A stretch of DNA of 64,000 nt, from NCBI GenBank assembly GCA_016717115.1, contig JADKGE010000004.1:62001-126000 (forward strand). Direction: 5' to 3'. How positions within the stretch are numbered: position 1 is the first letter of the stretch; the number at the start of each line of letters is the position of its first letter. The DNA comes from Actinomycetota bacterium (GTDB taxonomy: Bacteria; Actinomycetota; Actinomycetes; S36-B12). This document shows, piece by piece, positions 55,612 through 64,000 of the stretch. The notes under the pieces are model-generated. The model saw only the letters and a list, made by a program, of their open reading frames with translations. It was not told the origin of the DNA and did not search any database. Position numbers and translations under genes: made by a program.

Positions 55612-58065
55612 CTAGACGTACGAGTGCTTGCGCAGCCAGCGCATCGCGAGCGAGCCCCACAGCGGCGGCAGGTAGAACGTCACGAGGCGGAACGCGATGG
55701 CAGTGGAGATCGCGATCGAACTGGGAATCCCGATCGCCGTGAGCCCGGCCGTGAGCCCGGCCTCGGCCACACCGACGCCCCCCGGCACGGGCATCAGGCC
55801 GGCGAACAGGCTCACCGCTGTGTTGATCAGGATCAGCTGCGAGAGGGCCGCCTCCTGACCGAACGCGGTGAGGCACAGCCCCAGCACAATCGCCTGCACC
55901 ACCTGCGCGCCGAGATTGCCGGCCAGCATCTCCAGGACCTTCGACGGGCGGCGCAGGACGTCGAGGGCGCCCTTCGCGTTCTGCGCCTGCTCGAGGAACG
56001 ACGCCCAAGCCGATCGCATTCGCCCCGAGAACTGCCGGCGGAGCCTGGGAACCACCAGCACGACGATCAGAGAGACGATGGCGATGGCCAGCATGAGCGC
56101 GACCATGGAGGGACTTGACGAATCGCTGCTGTCGCTGGTGCTGGACCCGGACGATCCGACGGGCTGGGTGAAGGCGGGCAGCCCCGACAGAAGGATCACC
56201 GCGAGCAGGATGATCTGCACGACGAAGCCGCTGAAGCTGTCGATCATGCCGATCGACACCGCAGCGCCGGACGCCACCCCGAAGCTCTGGAAGAAGCGCA
56301 CGTCCATGGCTATGCGCGCCGCGGTTGCCGGTAGCGCGACGGCGATGAACTGCAGCGCGAACTGCAGCATGAGCACCGGGTAGTAGCGCAGTGAGGCGGT
56401 CGTGGCACCGATGGTCGAGAACGCGAACGAGGCCTGGGCGAGGGGTGAGACCAGCAGCGCCACGAAGAGCCACATCCAGTCGGCCGACTGCAGGTCCGCC
56501 CACACCTCGGCGAAGTCGACCCCCGAGAACACGCTGATCAGACCGTAGGTGAGGACGACGATGAGCGTGGTCATCACGAGTGACCGGCCCGAGACCCGCC
56601 GAAGCTGCTCGAGCTTGGGCGCGTCGACGTTCGCTGCGGCCGTCGCCGTGTCGCGTAGTGCCTTGAGGTCCCACTCGCCGGCGCTGATCCTCGCCCGGGT
56701 GTCGTGGTCGAGCACGGCGGGCTGGAGGAACGGCAGCAGTTCGACGAGGCCCTCGCTGCCGAGCATGCGATGGGCGGAGGCGACGGCGCGATTCCCGTCC
56801 GTAGCCAGGGCCGTGGCAGTCAGCAGGCGGGCTCGATCGAACATGAGCAGCCGCCGGTCCGCGGCCCTCTCCGCATCGCTGAAGTCGGTCAGGGCGAGGC
56901 GACCCTCGGCATCAAGCACGATCCGCGAGCCGTCGAGACGGCCGTGCGCGATGCCCGCCTCATGGAGCGCTGCCACCTGCGCCCACGCTTGGTCGAGGAG
57001 ATCGTCGGTGACGTCCTGCGGTGACATGTCCGTCATCGACGGTCCGCCGGGGGCGTGCGTGACGAGGACGGCGTCCCCCTCGGCCGAACGCCCGACCGCG
57101 ACGATCGGGAGCACGCGGACGCCGGCCCGCTCCGCGAGCAGCGACATCATGGCGTCGTGCTCCACCCGGGCCAGCCTCGTCGTGGTGAGGCGCACCCGCT
57201 CGCCACGACGCGTTGCTGCGGTCCAGAGCGATGCCATCGCCTGCGCGTCCCATTCATCGCGTCCCAGAACGGTGACGAGCAGATCCGGCTGGCCGGGCAC
57301 CGACGCCGCGAAGAGGGACTGGCCCGCGGTGGGGATGGCCAGATCGGTCACTTGCGCCTCCGCCAGACCCAGGTCGTCGAGGGCGTCGGCGACGCGCGTG
57401 ACGGAGGGCCGCCCGGCCGGAGAGCCGACGAGGAGGTGCATGACGGCGGCGCCGGCGACGCCGATGAGGAGGGCGGCGAGCGCCCCGACGGGGTAGGCGA
57501 CGCTGATGGCCACGGCGCAGATCGGGACAACAACGACAAGGAGTCGTCCGAACATCCGCAAGGGGTGGGACAGGTGGGGGGACGACGCGACGATCACTGC
57601 GGTGATCACGGCGACCCGGACGGCTGTGAAGACCGGCGGCGGGTCCGTGCTCCAGAGCGCCGACCATGTGGTGCCCCAGGCAGTGCCCTCGATGACTCCG
57701 ACGAGGGCGGCGAAGCCGAACGCGATCACGGCCGCCAGCAGCAAATAGGCGGCAAGTCGCTGCCGGTGGGGAGTGACCAGAGGAACAACGACGAGGAGCA
57801 GCGCCCAGATGCCCGCCACGGCGTAGCCGACGGGGAAGATCCACGTGACCCAGGCAGGCAGTCCCTGCACGGCCGACGTCAGGCTCTCGTCCACGGGCGA
57901 TGGCCCTGGTGCCGCAGGCGCGAGTAGCAACAGCGCCAGCAGGCACGCGACCAGCAGCACGACGTCGGTCGGTCGCCTGCGCAGTTCCGTGCCAGCCTGC
58001 GAGGAGTACCAGTGCAAGCCGCGCAGGTGGAAGCGGGACGTCCGCCCCTTGGCCCTACCTGCCAT
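55612..58065 (-). CDS. Flippase-like membrane protein with central kinase-like domain (MprF-type C-terminus)
   Basis: About 817 residues. 1-210: six or seven helices. 210-470: a soluble domain that resembles an aminoglycoside-kinase/lipopolysaccharide-kinase fold, with a catalytic-loop-like [25 protein letters not shown]. 490-817: a bundle of eight helices of the UPF0104/LPG-synthase transmembrane family ([15 protein letters not shown]). MprF flips aminoacyl-phospholipids, but the soluble GNAT-like synthase is absent. It probably flips or modifies a lipid or wall precursor. It lies next to the DAG-kinase-like and PAP2 genes. ATG 58065 has GGAG five bases upstream. Confidence 0.8.
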   Translation of the reverse strand: MAGRAKGRTSRFHLRGLHWYSSQAGTELRRRPTDVVLLVACLLALLLLAPAAPGPSPVDESLTSAVQGLPAWVTWIFPVGYAVAGIWALLLVVVPLVTPHRQRLAAYLLLAAVIAFGFAALVGVIEGTAWGTTWSALWSTDPPPVFTAVRVAVITAVIVASSPHLSHPLRMFGRLLVVVVPICAVAISVAYPVGALAALLIGVAGAAVMHLLVGSPAGRPSVTRVADALDDLGLAEAQVTDLAIPTAGQSLFAASVPGQPDLLVTVLGRDEWDAQAMASLWTAATRRGERVRLTTTRLARVEHDAMMSLLAERAGVRVLPIVAVGRSAEGDAVLVTHAPGGPSMTDMSPQDVTDDLLDQAWAQVAALHEAGIAHGRLDGSRIVLDAEGRLALTDFSDAERAADRRLLMFDRARLLTATALATDGNRAVASAHRMLGSEGLVELLPFLQPAVLDHDTRARISAGEWDLKALRDTATAAANVDAPKLEQLRRVSGRSLVMTTLIVVLTYGLISVFSGVDFAEVWADLQSADWMWLFVALLVSPLAQASFAFSTIGATTASLRYYPVLMLQFALQFIAVALPATAARIAMDVRFFQSFGVASGAAVSIGMIDSFSGFVVQIILLAVILLSGLPAFTQPVGSSGSSTSDSSDSSSPSMVALMLAIAIVSLIVVLVVPRLRRQFSGRMRSAWASFLEQAQNAKGALDVLRRPSKVLEMLAGNLGAQVVQAIVLGLCLTAFGQEAALSQLILINTAVSLFAGLMPVPGGVGVAEAGLTAGLTAIGIPSSIAISTAIAFRLVTFYLPPLWGSLAMRWLRKHSYV

Positions 58066-58092
58066 CACATCTCCCATCTCGGTCGCCCGAAC

Positions 58093-59364
58093 CTACCGGT
58101 CCGTGCTTCCGGCGGCGATGTGCCACAGGCGGCTGAGGGCTTCGCGCAGTCCGGTCGGCTGTGCCGCCGATGGAGACGCACCGGGGTGTTGGGGTGCGAT
58201 GCGCACACGGAGGACACCGGGGCGGATGCGGAAGGTGAGGGGGGAGGGCAGGACCAGCGCCTCTCCGTCGACACCGACGGGGACGTCGCCCTCGGACTCG
58301 ACGACGAACTCCGAGGTCGCCCACTGCTCGAGGGCACGACGCCGGCCGCCGGGTGATGCCGGGACGCCCATGACGGCGATGCCCAGCCGGCCGGCATCCA
58401 TGCGCGGTCGCGTTCCCGAGCCCAAGGCCCGCCCGAGCCGATAGACGTTGTTGGACACGAGGATCACTGCCGCCGAGCTCTGGGGCCGGCCGTCGGGACC
58501 GGTCCAGTTCAGGACGTGGCCCGACTCAGCCCCGTCCTCGGCGAGGACGGTCGGGACCGTATCGATGATGGTGCGGATCTTGGCGCTTCGGTAGCCCTCC
58601 TTCTGCACCGCCTCGGCGTACAGCCCCAGCGAGACGTTGTTGACGAAGGTGCGCCCGCCGACCTCCCCGAGGTCGACCCGCTTCTCCCCGCCGTTTACGA
58701 ACGCGTCGAGCGCGCCGACCACGTCGTCGCGGTCGACGCCGAGGTCGAGGGCGAAGTGGTTACGCGTACCGGCGGGAACGCAGGCGAACGGCAGGTCATG
58801 CTCGGCAGCGATGGTGGCGACGAGCGCCTGGGTCCCATCGCCGCCCGCGGCCATGAGGCCGTCGGCACCCTGCGCCACCGCGAGCTGCACGAGCGCCACG
58901 AGGTCGTCACCGGGCTTCAGCTCGATCGGCTCGATGCCGCGCCCGCGAGCCTCGGCGGCCAGGTTGTTCGTCACTGCCTTGCCACCACCGGACTTGGGGT
59001 TCCAGATGACCACGGGGCGCGACGGCGCCGTCGCGGGCGGGAGGTGCACATGCACGGAGAACGCCCGCTTACCCGCGACGATGGCGATAACGAGCAGCGC
59101 GACGGCGATGGGACCGGTCAGTTGGAGTCCGTCGCTCAGGTGGGCCACGAGCGCCCCCACCAGCAGAAGCCCGGCGACGAGCCAGCAGGACACGCGAGCC
59201 CGACCCTGGAGCATCACTCCCCACCAGCCGACGACGGCCGCGATGACCAGGAGGGCGAGGGCGATCAGTCCGCGCGGGAACACGGTGATGGCCGTGTAGA
59301 CGAGCAGGGTGATCCCCGCAATCAGTGTGAGCAGGGAGAGGACTGCTGCACCGCGACGCGCCAT
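58093..59364 (-). CDS. Diacylglycerol kinase family protein with N-terminal membrane helices
   Basis: 423 residues. Four helices (1-100) precede a DAGK catalytic domain: VIWNPKSGGGKAV near 120, AAGGDGTQALVATI near 165 (GGDGT nucleotide motif), and FACVPAGTRNHFALDLG near 188. The family phosphorylates diacylglycerol or sphingoid bases, or works on other lipid alcohols. The membrane anchor is not typical of DgkB. The following gene on this strand is the flippase-like gene and a PAP2 phosphatase lies across the divergent gap, suggesting a lipid-recycling unit. Confidence 0.88.
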   Translation of the reverse strand: MARRGAAVLSLLTLIAGITLLVYTAITVFPRGLIALALLVIAAVVGWWGVMLQGRARVSCWLVAGLLLVGALVAHLSDGLQLTGPIAVALLVIAIVAGKRAFSVHVHLPPATAPSRPVVIWNPKSGGGKAVTNNLAAEARGRGIEPIELKPGDDLVALVQLAVAQGADGLMAAGGDGTQALVATIAAEHDLPFACVPAGTRNHFALDLGVDRDDVVGALDAFVNGGEKRVDLGEVGGRTFVNNVSLGLYAEAVQKEGYRSAKIRTIIDTVPTVLAEDGAESGHVLNWTGPDGRPQSSAAVILVSNNVYRLGRALGSGTRPRMDAGRLGIAVMGVPASPGGRRRALEQWATSEFVVESEGDVPVGVDGEALVLPSPLTFRIRPGVLRVRIAPQHPGASPSAAQPTGLREALSRLWHIAAGSTDR

Positions 59365-59476
59365 GCTCACAGGCTACGAGTCCGCGCCCTCTCGTCGCCT
59401 CATCCGGGCAGGGTGACGTGTCGCGAGTCGCATCCGTCTAGGGTTCGATCTGTCGGTCTTCCGAAGGGGGCACTAG

Positions 59477-60043
59477 GTGCCATCAGGCGTGCTGTCAGAG
59501 CTCACGGCCATCGACTCAGCCGTCTACACGGCCGTGGCCGCCACCGACACCCCCCAGTTGGACGTCTTCTTCCGTCGACTCTCCCGGACGGCCGACAAGT
59601 CCGTGCTGTGGCTCGGTGTGGCCGCGGCCCTCGCAGCGGCGGGCGGTAGCACGGGTCGACGGGCTGCTGTCAACGGAGTGGCGTCGATCGCCCTTGCTTC
59701 GGCGACCGCAAACCTCGTCGGCAAGCAGGTGACCAATCGGCGACGTCCGGATCGTACGGGGGCCGGAGTGCCCGACGAGCGTCACGTCCCGATGCCGGAG
59801 TCGACGTCGTTCCCGTCCGGGCACTCCGCCTCGGCGTTCGCGTTCGCCGAGGGAGTGGGCGCCGCGGCGCCGGCACTCGGCGCTCCGGTGCGCCTGGCCG
59901 CCCTTGCGGTGTCCTACTCGAGGGTCCACACGGGCGTCCACTACCCGGGCGACGTCGTCGCGGGCATGCTCATCGGCGTGACGGCGGGTGAGGTGGCCGT
60001 CCGGGTGCTGAACGTCGCACGTCGACGATGGCCCATCCCGTGA
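59477..60043 (+). CDS. PAP2 family phosphatase
   Basis: 188 residues. All three PAP2 motifs are present: KQVTNRRRPDRTG (KxxxxxxRP), SFPSGHSASAFAF (PSGH) and SRVHTGVHYPGDVVAG (SRxxxxxHxxxD). It should dephosphorylate a lipid phosphate such as phosphatidate or an undecaprenyl compound on the outer face. Its end overlaps the SulP start by 16 bases. It faces the DAG-kinase-like gene across a 112-base gap, so the two may form a phosphorylation/dephosphorylation pair. Confidence 0.92.
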   Translation: MPSGVLSELTAIDSAVYTAVAATDTPQLDVFFRRLSRTADKSVLWLGVAAALAAAGGSTGRRAAVNGVASIALASATANLVGKQVTNRRRPDRTGAGVPDERHVPMPESTSFPSGHSASAFAFAEGVGAAAPALGAPVRLAALAVSYSRVHTGVHYPGDVVAGMLIGVTAGEVAVRVLNVARRRWPIP

Positions 60044-61734
60044 GGGCGCGCGAGCTGCTCCTGCCGTCGCTCGCCGGCTACCGGCGTGCCTGGCTGTCGA
60101 AGGACGTCGTTGCGGGCCTTGTGCTGTCGGCCCTCCTCGTCCCGCAGGGGATGGCGTACGCGGAACTGGCCGGCCTGCCGCCCGTCACCGGCCTGTACAC
60201 CTCGATCCTCTGCCTGGTCGGCTATGCGCTCGTCGGCCCGTCCCGGATCCTCGTGCTCGGTCCAGACTCGGCCCTGGGCCCCATGATCGCCGCGACGATC
60301 CTCCCCCTGGTCGGCGCCGACGGCGACCCCGCCAAGGCCGTCCTTCTGGCCTCGCTGCTTGCCCTCATGACGGGTGCCATGATGATCGCGGCGGGGGCCG
60401 GGCACCTCGGTTTCGTGGCCGACCTGCTGTCCAAGCCGACGATCCTCGGGTACATGAACGGCCTGGCCCTGACGATCCTCGTCGGTCAGCTGCCCAAGCT
60501 GTTCGGCTTCTCGACCGACGCCGACGGATTCCTCCAGGACGTGGGGGCCTTCGTCAGCGGAGTCACGAATGGCGAGGTCGTGCCGGCCGCCGCGGCGATC
60601 GGGCTGCTCTCGCTGGCGCTCATCGTGGTGCTGGACCGATTCCTGCCGAAGGTGCCGGCGGTGCTCGTGGCCGTCCTGGTGGCCATGGCCATCAGCGTCG
60701 CCGCGTCCCTCGGCGAGCGCGGCGTCGCGCTCGTCGGCCCGCTGGTGCAGGGCCTTCCGCAGCTGACGATCCCCGTCGTCGGGCTCGACGACCTCGGACT
60801 GCTGGTCATCGGCGCGCTGGGGATCTCCCTCGTGGCGCTCACCGACACCATCTCGACGGCCACGTCGTTCGCCGAGCGACAGGGCGCCCGGGTCGACGGG
60901 AACCGCGAGATGATCGGCATCGGAACGGCCAACATCGCCGCGGGCCTGTTCCAGGGATTCCCGGTGAGCACGAGCGGGTCCCGCACGGCGGTGGCCGAGA
61001 AGGCCGGTGCCCGTACGCAGATCACCGGCCTCGTCGGCGCGGGCATGATCGCGCTGATGCTGGTCGCGTTCCCTTCCCTCCTTGCGGAACTGCCACAGCC
61101 GACGCTCGCCGCCGTGGTCATAGCGGCATCGATCTCACTCGCCGACCTCCCGGCCACGCGCCGGCTGCTGTCGCAACGGAGGGCCGACTTCATCCTGTGC
61201 ATGGCAGCCTTCCTCGGCGTCGTTCTGCTGGGCGTCCTGCCGGGCATCGTCGTCGCCATCTCCCTGTCCGTGGTGAACGTCTTCCGACGAATCTGGTGGC
61301 CCTATCGCGCCCTGCTGGGCCGGGTCGAGGGCATGCCCGGCCTGCACGACGTCACGAGCTACCCGACCGCCGAGATCCTCCCGGGCTGCCCTGTCCTGCG
61401 CTTCGATGCGCCCTTGATCTTCGCGAACTCGCGGGCGTTCCGGGAGGAGGTGCTCGAGATCGCCGCGGGTGACCCCCGGCCCACGTGGATCGTCGTCGCC
61501 GCGGAGCCCATGACGGACGTCGACACGACGGCGTGCGACATGCTGGAGGAACTGGTGCGCAAGCTGGATGAGCAGGGCACGAGACTGGTGTTCGCCGAGT
61601 TGAAGGATCCGGCTCGCCGCAAGATCGAACGATACGGACTCGAGCACGTCCTCGAGGACGACCGGTTCTTCCCCACGATCAGGTCGGCCGTCGAGGCCTA
61701 CCGGGCCGCCACCGGTGCCAACTGGCAGGGGTAG
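60028..61734 (+). CDS. SulP family anion transporter with STAS domain
   Basis: 568 residues. The SulP core (about 20-430) starts LSKDVVAGLVLSALLVPQGMAYAELAGLPPVTGLYTS in parts, with LGPDSALGPMIAATI (two-helix anion site) and GFPVSTSGSRTAVAEKAGA near 315. The STAS domain (about 440-560) includes DVDTTACDMLEELVRKL. It would import sulfate, bicarbonate or another anion with proton or sodium. It lies 13 kb from the sulfur island and has no palindromic site upstream, so a link to it is not assumed. Overlaps the PAP2 gene. Confidence 0.9.
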   Translation: MAHPVRARELLLPSLAGYRRAWLSKDVVAGLVLSALLVPQGMAYAELAGLPPVTGLYTSILCLVGYALVGPSRILVLGPDSALGPMIAATILPLVGADGDPAKAVLLASLLALMTGAMMIAAGAGHLGFVADLLSKPTILGYMNGLALTILVGQLPKLFGFSTDADGFLQDVGAFVSGVTNGEVVPAAAAIGLLSLALIVVLDRFLPKVPAVLVAVLVAMAISVAASLGERGVALVGPLVQGLPQLTIPVVGLDDLGLLVIGALGISLVALTDTISTATSFAERQGARVDGNREMIGIGTANIAAGLFQGFPVSTSGSRTAVAEKAGARTQITGLVGAGMIALMLVAFPSLLAELPQPTLAAVVIAASISLADLPATRRLLSQRRADFILCMAAFLGVVLLGVLPGIVVAISLSVVNVFRRIWWPYRALLGRVEGMPGLHDVTSYPTAEILPGCPVLRFDAPLIFANSRAFREEVLEIAAGDPRPTWIVVAAEPMTDVDTTACDMLEELVRKLDEQGTRLVFAELKDPARRKIERYGLEHVLEDDRFFPTIRSAVEAYRAATGANWQG

Positions 61735-61768
61735 GCGCACTAGCCTCCAGACCAAACGAAAGGCCGCT

Positions 61769-62620
61769 ATGCCTGAGACCGCGACGATGACGGAGCGCTG
61801 GGTCATCGCCAACGGCACCCCGGTGTTCGTCCGGCTGTCGGAGGCGCCGTGCTCCGGACCGGTGATCGTCCACCTGCACGGCTTCGCCATCTCCGGTCGA
61901 TACATGCTCCCCACCGCTGCGCTGCTGGCCGACGAGTTCCGCACCTTCGTACCGGACCTGCCCGGCTTCGGACGAAGCCCCCGCAACGAAGCAGGGACGA
62001 CCATCCCCGCGCTCGCCGACTCGGTGGCCGGTGTCCTCGACGCGGTGGGGGCGGAGCGGGCCACAGTGGTCGACAACTCCCTCGGCTGCGCGATCCTTGC
62101 CTCCTTCGCGGAACGCCATCCCGATCGCATCGACCGTGCCGTGCTCGTGTCCCCTGCCGGGGGTGTGCACAGCCAGCCGCTCGCTCGCGCCGTCGCTCAA
62201 CTGGCGATCGACGCCACGAGGGAACCGCCGTCGATGGCCACTGTGGCAGTCCCCGACTACATGACTTTCGGCCTGGTGGGATCGCTGCGACTGTTCGTCG
62301 CCATGACCCGCTTCCCGGCGCTCGAGTCGCTCCTGCACCTGACTGTCCCGATGCTGGTGGTGCTGGGTGCGCGCGACCCGCTGCTACCGCCGGCGCGACG
62401 GGTGCGGCAGGTGGTGGGCCAACTGGGGCCGCGGGCGACCGTGGCCGTCCTCAGGGACGCCGCGCACGCGATCAACTACAGCCACCCAGTCGAGCTGGCT
62501 TCGCTCATCCGCTCGTTCCTGCGCGACGAGCCAGTGCTCGAACGATTCGAGGCGCAGAGACACGAATCGGCGCTCAGCCCGGTGGCGCTGCTGCGTTGCA
62601 TTCAGCAGCATCCTTCATGA
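61769..62620 (+). CDS. Alpha/beta hydrolase
   Basis: 283 residues. [20 protein letters not shown] (oxyanion region), [15 protein letters not shown], and a nucleophile segment [20 protein letters not shown], where the usual GxSxG reads DNSLG. The acid is in [11 protein letters not shown] and the His in [12 protein letters not shown]. Substrate unknown. ATG 61769 follows AAAGG. The stop overlaps recQ (ATGA), so the two genes may be co-translated, which is unusual for a hydrolase and a helicase. Confidence 0.88.
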   Translation: MPETATMTERWVIANGTPVFVRLSEAPCSGPVIVHLHGFAISGRYMLPTAALLADEFRTFVPDLPGFGRSPRNEAGTTIPALADSVAGVLDAVGAERATVVDNSLGCAILASFAERHPDRIDRAVLVSPAGGVHSQPLARAVAQLAIDATREPPSMATVAVPDYMTFGLVGSLRLFVAMTRFPALESLLHLTVPMLVVLGARDPLLPPARRVRQVVGQLGPRATVAVLRDAAHAINYSHPVELASLIRSFLRDEPVLERFEAQRHESALSPVALLRCIQQHPS

Positions 62621-64000
62621 GCGAGGCGTCTCGGGCCGTCCTGCGAAACACGTTCGGGTTCGACGGCTTCCGCGGCCAGCAGGAGCAGATCATCGACCGC
62701 ACGATGGACGGCCTGGACAGTGTCGTCCTCATGCCGACGGGTGGCGGGAAGTCCCTGTGCTACCAGATCCCTTCCATCGCGATGCCCGGCGTCGGCATCG
62801 TCGTGTCGCCGCTCATCGCCTTGATGCAGGACCAGGTCGACGCCCTGCGCGTCCTCGGGGTGCGCGCCGCGTTCTGGAACTCGAGCCTGTCGCTGCCCGA
62901 GTCCGAAGCGGTTCGCCGAGAACTGCTGCGCGGCGGGCTCGACCTCCTGTACGTCGCACCGGAGCGGCTGATGCTGCCCGAGTTCCTCACGATCCTCGAG
63001 CAGGTCGATCGCGGACCAGGTATCGCCCTGTTCGCGATCGACGAGGCCCACTGCGTGTCCCAGTGGGGGCACGACTTCCGGCCGGAGTACCTGCGCCTGT
63101 CGGCACTGAGGGAGCGCTTTCCGGAGACGCCCCGCATAGCCCTGACCGCGACCGCCGACGCCGTCACGCGGCTCGAGATCCATCAGCGACTCGCCCTCGA
63201 TGACGCCACCGAGTTCGTCTCCAGCTTCGACCGCCCCAACATTCGCTACGCCGTGGTCGACAAGCACGATGCCAGGGCGCAGCTCTTGCGGTTCCTCAAC
63301 GATGGTGAGCTCGGGCATCGGGGCGACACGGGCATCGTCTACTGCCAGTCCCGCAAGAAGACGGAGCAGACCGCGGAGTGGCTTCGCCAGGACGGTTTCG
63401 ATGCCGAGGCCTACCACGCCGGGCTGGACCAGGACACCCGGCGACGCGTCCAGCAGCGCTTCCGACGCGAGGACGGCGTCATCGTGGTCGCCACCATCGC
63501 GTTCGGGATGGGTATTGACAAGCCCGACGTGAGGTTCGTCGCTCACCTTGACCTGCCCAAGAGCCTCGAGGGCTACTACCAGGAGACGGGGCGGGCAGGG
63601 CGCGACGGCGAGCCCGCGGATGCATGGATGGCCTACGGCCTGGCCGACCTGCTGCAGCAGAACGCCTTCATCGCCACCTCGAGCGCGTCCGAGGAGCACA
63701 AGCGGGTCGACCGGATCAAGCTCGACGCGATGCTCGGGTACGCAGAGGCCGCGGGATGCCGCCGGCGGGTCCTGCTGCAGTACTTCGGCGAGGAGTCGGC
63801 GGACTGCGGCAACTGCGACACGTGCCTGACGCCCCCGGAGCAGTGGGATGCCACCGTTCCCACGCAGAAGGTGCTGTCTGCCATCGTGCGCACCCAGCAG
63901 AGATTCGGAGCCGGGCACCTCGTCGACATCCTGCGCGGTCAGCGCACGCCCAAGGTCGAGAGCTACGGGCACGACGCCCTGGTGACGTTCGGGGTGGGGT
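62617..64000 (+). CDS. recQ: RecQ-type ATP-dependent DNA helicase (3' end cut by window)
   Basis: At least 461 residues, open to the right edge. Motifs in order: [14 protein letters not shown] (motif 0), [16 protein letters not shown] (Walker A), [13 protein letters not shown] (Ia), [20 protein letters not shown] (DEAH box), LTATADAVT (III), RPNIRYAV (IV), [17 protein letters not shown] (V), [14 protein letters not shown] (VI). The zinc-binding Cys set [12 protein letters not shown]...CGNCDTC follows near 390-405, then the start of the winged-helix domain. It unwinds 3'-5' and acts in recombination and repair. The C-terminus lies beyond the window. Confidence 0.95.
   Translation, partial: MSEASRAVLRNTFGFDGFRGQQEQIIDRTMDGLDSVVLMPTGGGKSLCYQIPSIAMPGVGIVVSPLIALMQDQVDALRVLGVRAAFWNSSLSLPESEAVRRELLRGGLDLLYVAPERLMLPEFLTILEQVDRGPGIALFAIDEAHCVSQWGHDFRPEYLRLSALRERFPETPRIALTATADAVTRLEIHQRLALDDATEFVSSFDRPNIRYAVVDKHDARAQLLRFLNDGELGHRGDTGIVYCQSRKKTEQTAEWLRQDGFDAEAYHAGLDQDTRRRVQQRFRREDGVIVVATIAFGMGIDKPDVRFVAHLDLPKSLEGYYQETGRAGRDGEPADAWMAYGLADLLQQNAFIATSSASEEHKRVDRIKLDAMLGYAEAAGCRRRVLLQYFGEESADCGNCDTCLTPPEQWDATVPTQKVLSAIVRTQQRFGAGHLVDILRGQRTPKVESYGHDALVTFGVG

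Noticed and set aside
60028..61734. SulP transporter as part of the sulfur island
   Set aside because: It is 14 kb away behind unrelated lipid genes and has no CstR-type site, so a functional link is not supported.
1..64000. tRNA, rRNA, CRISPR array, insertion sequence, phage or integron
   Set aside because: Reading the gaps showed no tRNA-like cloverleaf, no repeat-spacer array and no transposase or integrase. The sulfur island has no flanking repeats or composition shift visible by eye, so it is not called a mobile element.

Overview
The window is uniformly high-GC DNA with dense, often overlapping genes and many GTG starts. It carries families typical of Actinomycetota: a DUF222/HNH endonuclease, GC-rich hairpin terminators without U-tracts, an MprF-like protein with a kinase-like domain, and a DtxR-like box. 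It reads as a chromosomal segment of a free-living actinobacterium. The genus cannot be told from the sequence. No rRNA, tRNA, CRISPR array or transposase was seen, and no gap between genes exceeds about 230 bases.

Layout. 1-6.1 kb: a truncated Vps62-like membrane protein, a CPBP protease, a YcaQ-type glycosylase on the other strand, then a manganese-riboswitch-controlled operon (terC, a PGPGW membrane protein, a Gre-like factor, a lipoprotein). 6.1-9.5 kb: secreted or small proteins of unknown role. 9.5-19.8 kb: a polyol catabolic locus. A minus-strand operon (DhaK/L-type sugar kinase, RpiB-type isomerase, SDR dehydrogenase, transketolase) diverges from a plus-strand ribose-type ABC importer and a DeoR regulator. 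The enzyme set fits oxidation of a tetritol to erythrulose, phosphorylation, isomerisation to erythrose 4-phosphate and entry into the pentose phosphate pathway. 19.9-28.8 kb: a frameshifted sulfatase-type membrane enzyme, a TrxC-like thioredoxin, a gamma-glutamyltransferase, a diguanylate cyclase, and a DUF2202 ferritin-like protein divergent from an OmpR-type two-component system.

28.8-45.8 kb is the most interesting part: a reactive-sulfur island. A plus-strand operon encodes a Cys-rich peptide, thioredoxin, two rhodaneses, a persulfide dioxygenase-rhodanese and a TauE exporter. Next come a methyltransferase, a CPVC membrane protein and sulfide:quinone oxidoreductase with a 47-residue partner. 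A ten-gene minus-strand operon (tusA, mvhD, dsrE2, a 907-residue QmoA-like protein with an inserted GltD-like NADPH module, hdrA, a small winged-helix protein, qmoC, nifX-like, a NapH-like ferredoxin and a membrane-anchored protein) encodes a split Qmo/Hdr-like redox complex with its own sulfur carriers. Five copies of a 16-bp palindrome of the CstR/CsoR operator type (ATACCCCTAGGGGTAT and variants) sit before these transcription units, but no CstR/CsoR gene is in the window. The likely job is detection, trafficking and oxidation of sulfide and persulfide, with electrons passed to quinone and/or NADP(H).

45.9-64 kb: an ArsR-type regulator divergent from a permease and thiol protein, a DapB homologue lacking the usual catalytic histidines, an orphan catechol 2,3-dioxygenase, a secreted peptidase-like hydrolase, a LURP-one protein, the HNH endonuclease, a class III aminotransferase, a lipid-related trio (MprF-like, diacylglycerol-kinase-like, PAP2), a SulP transporter, an alpha/beta hydrolase and the start of recQ, cut by the window end.
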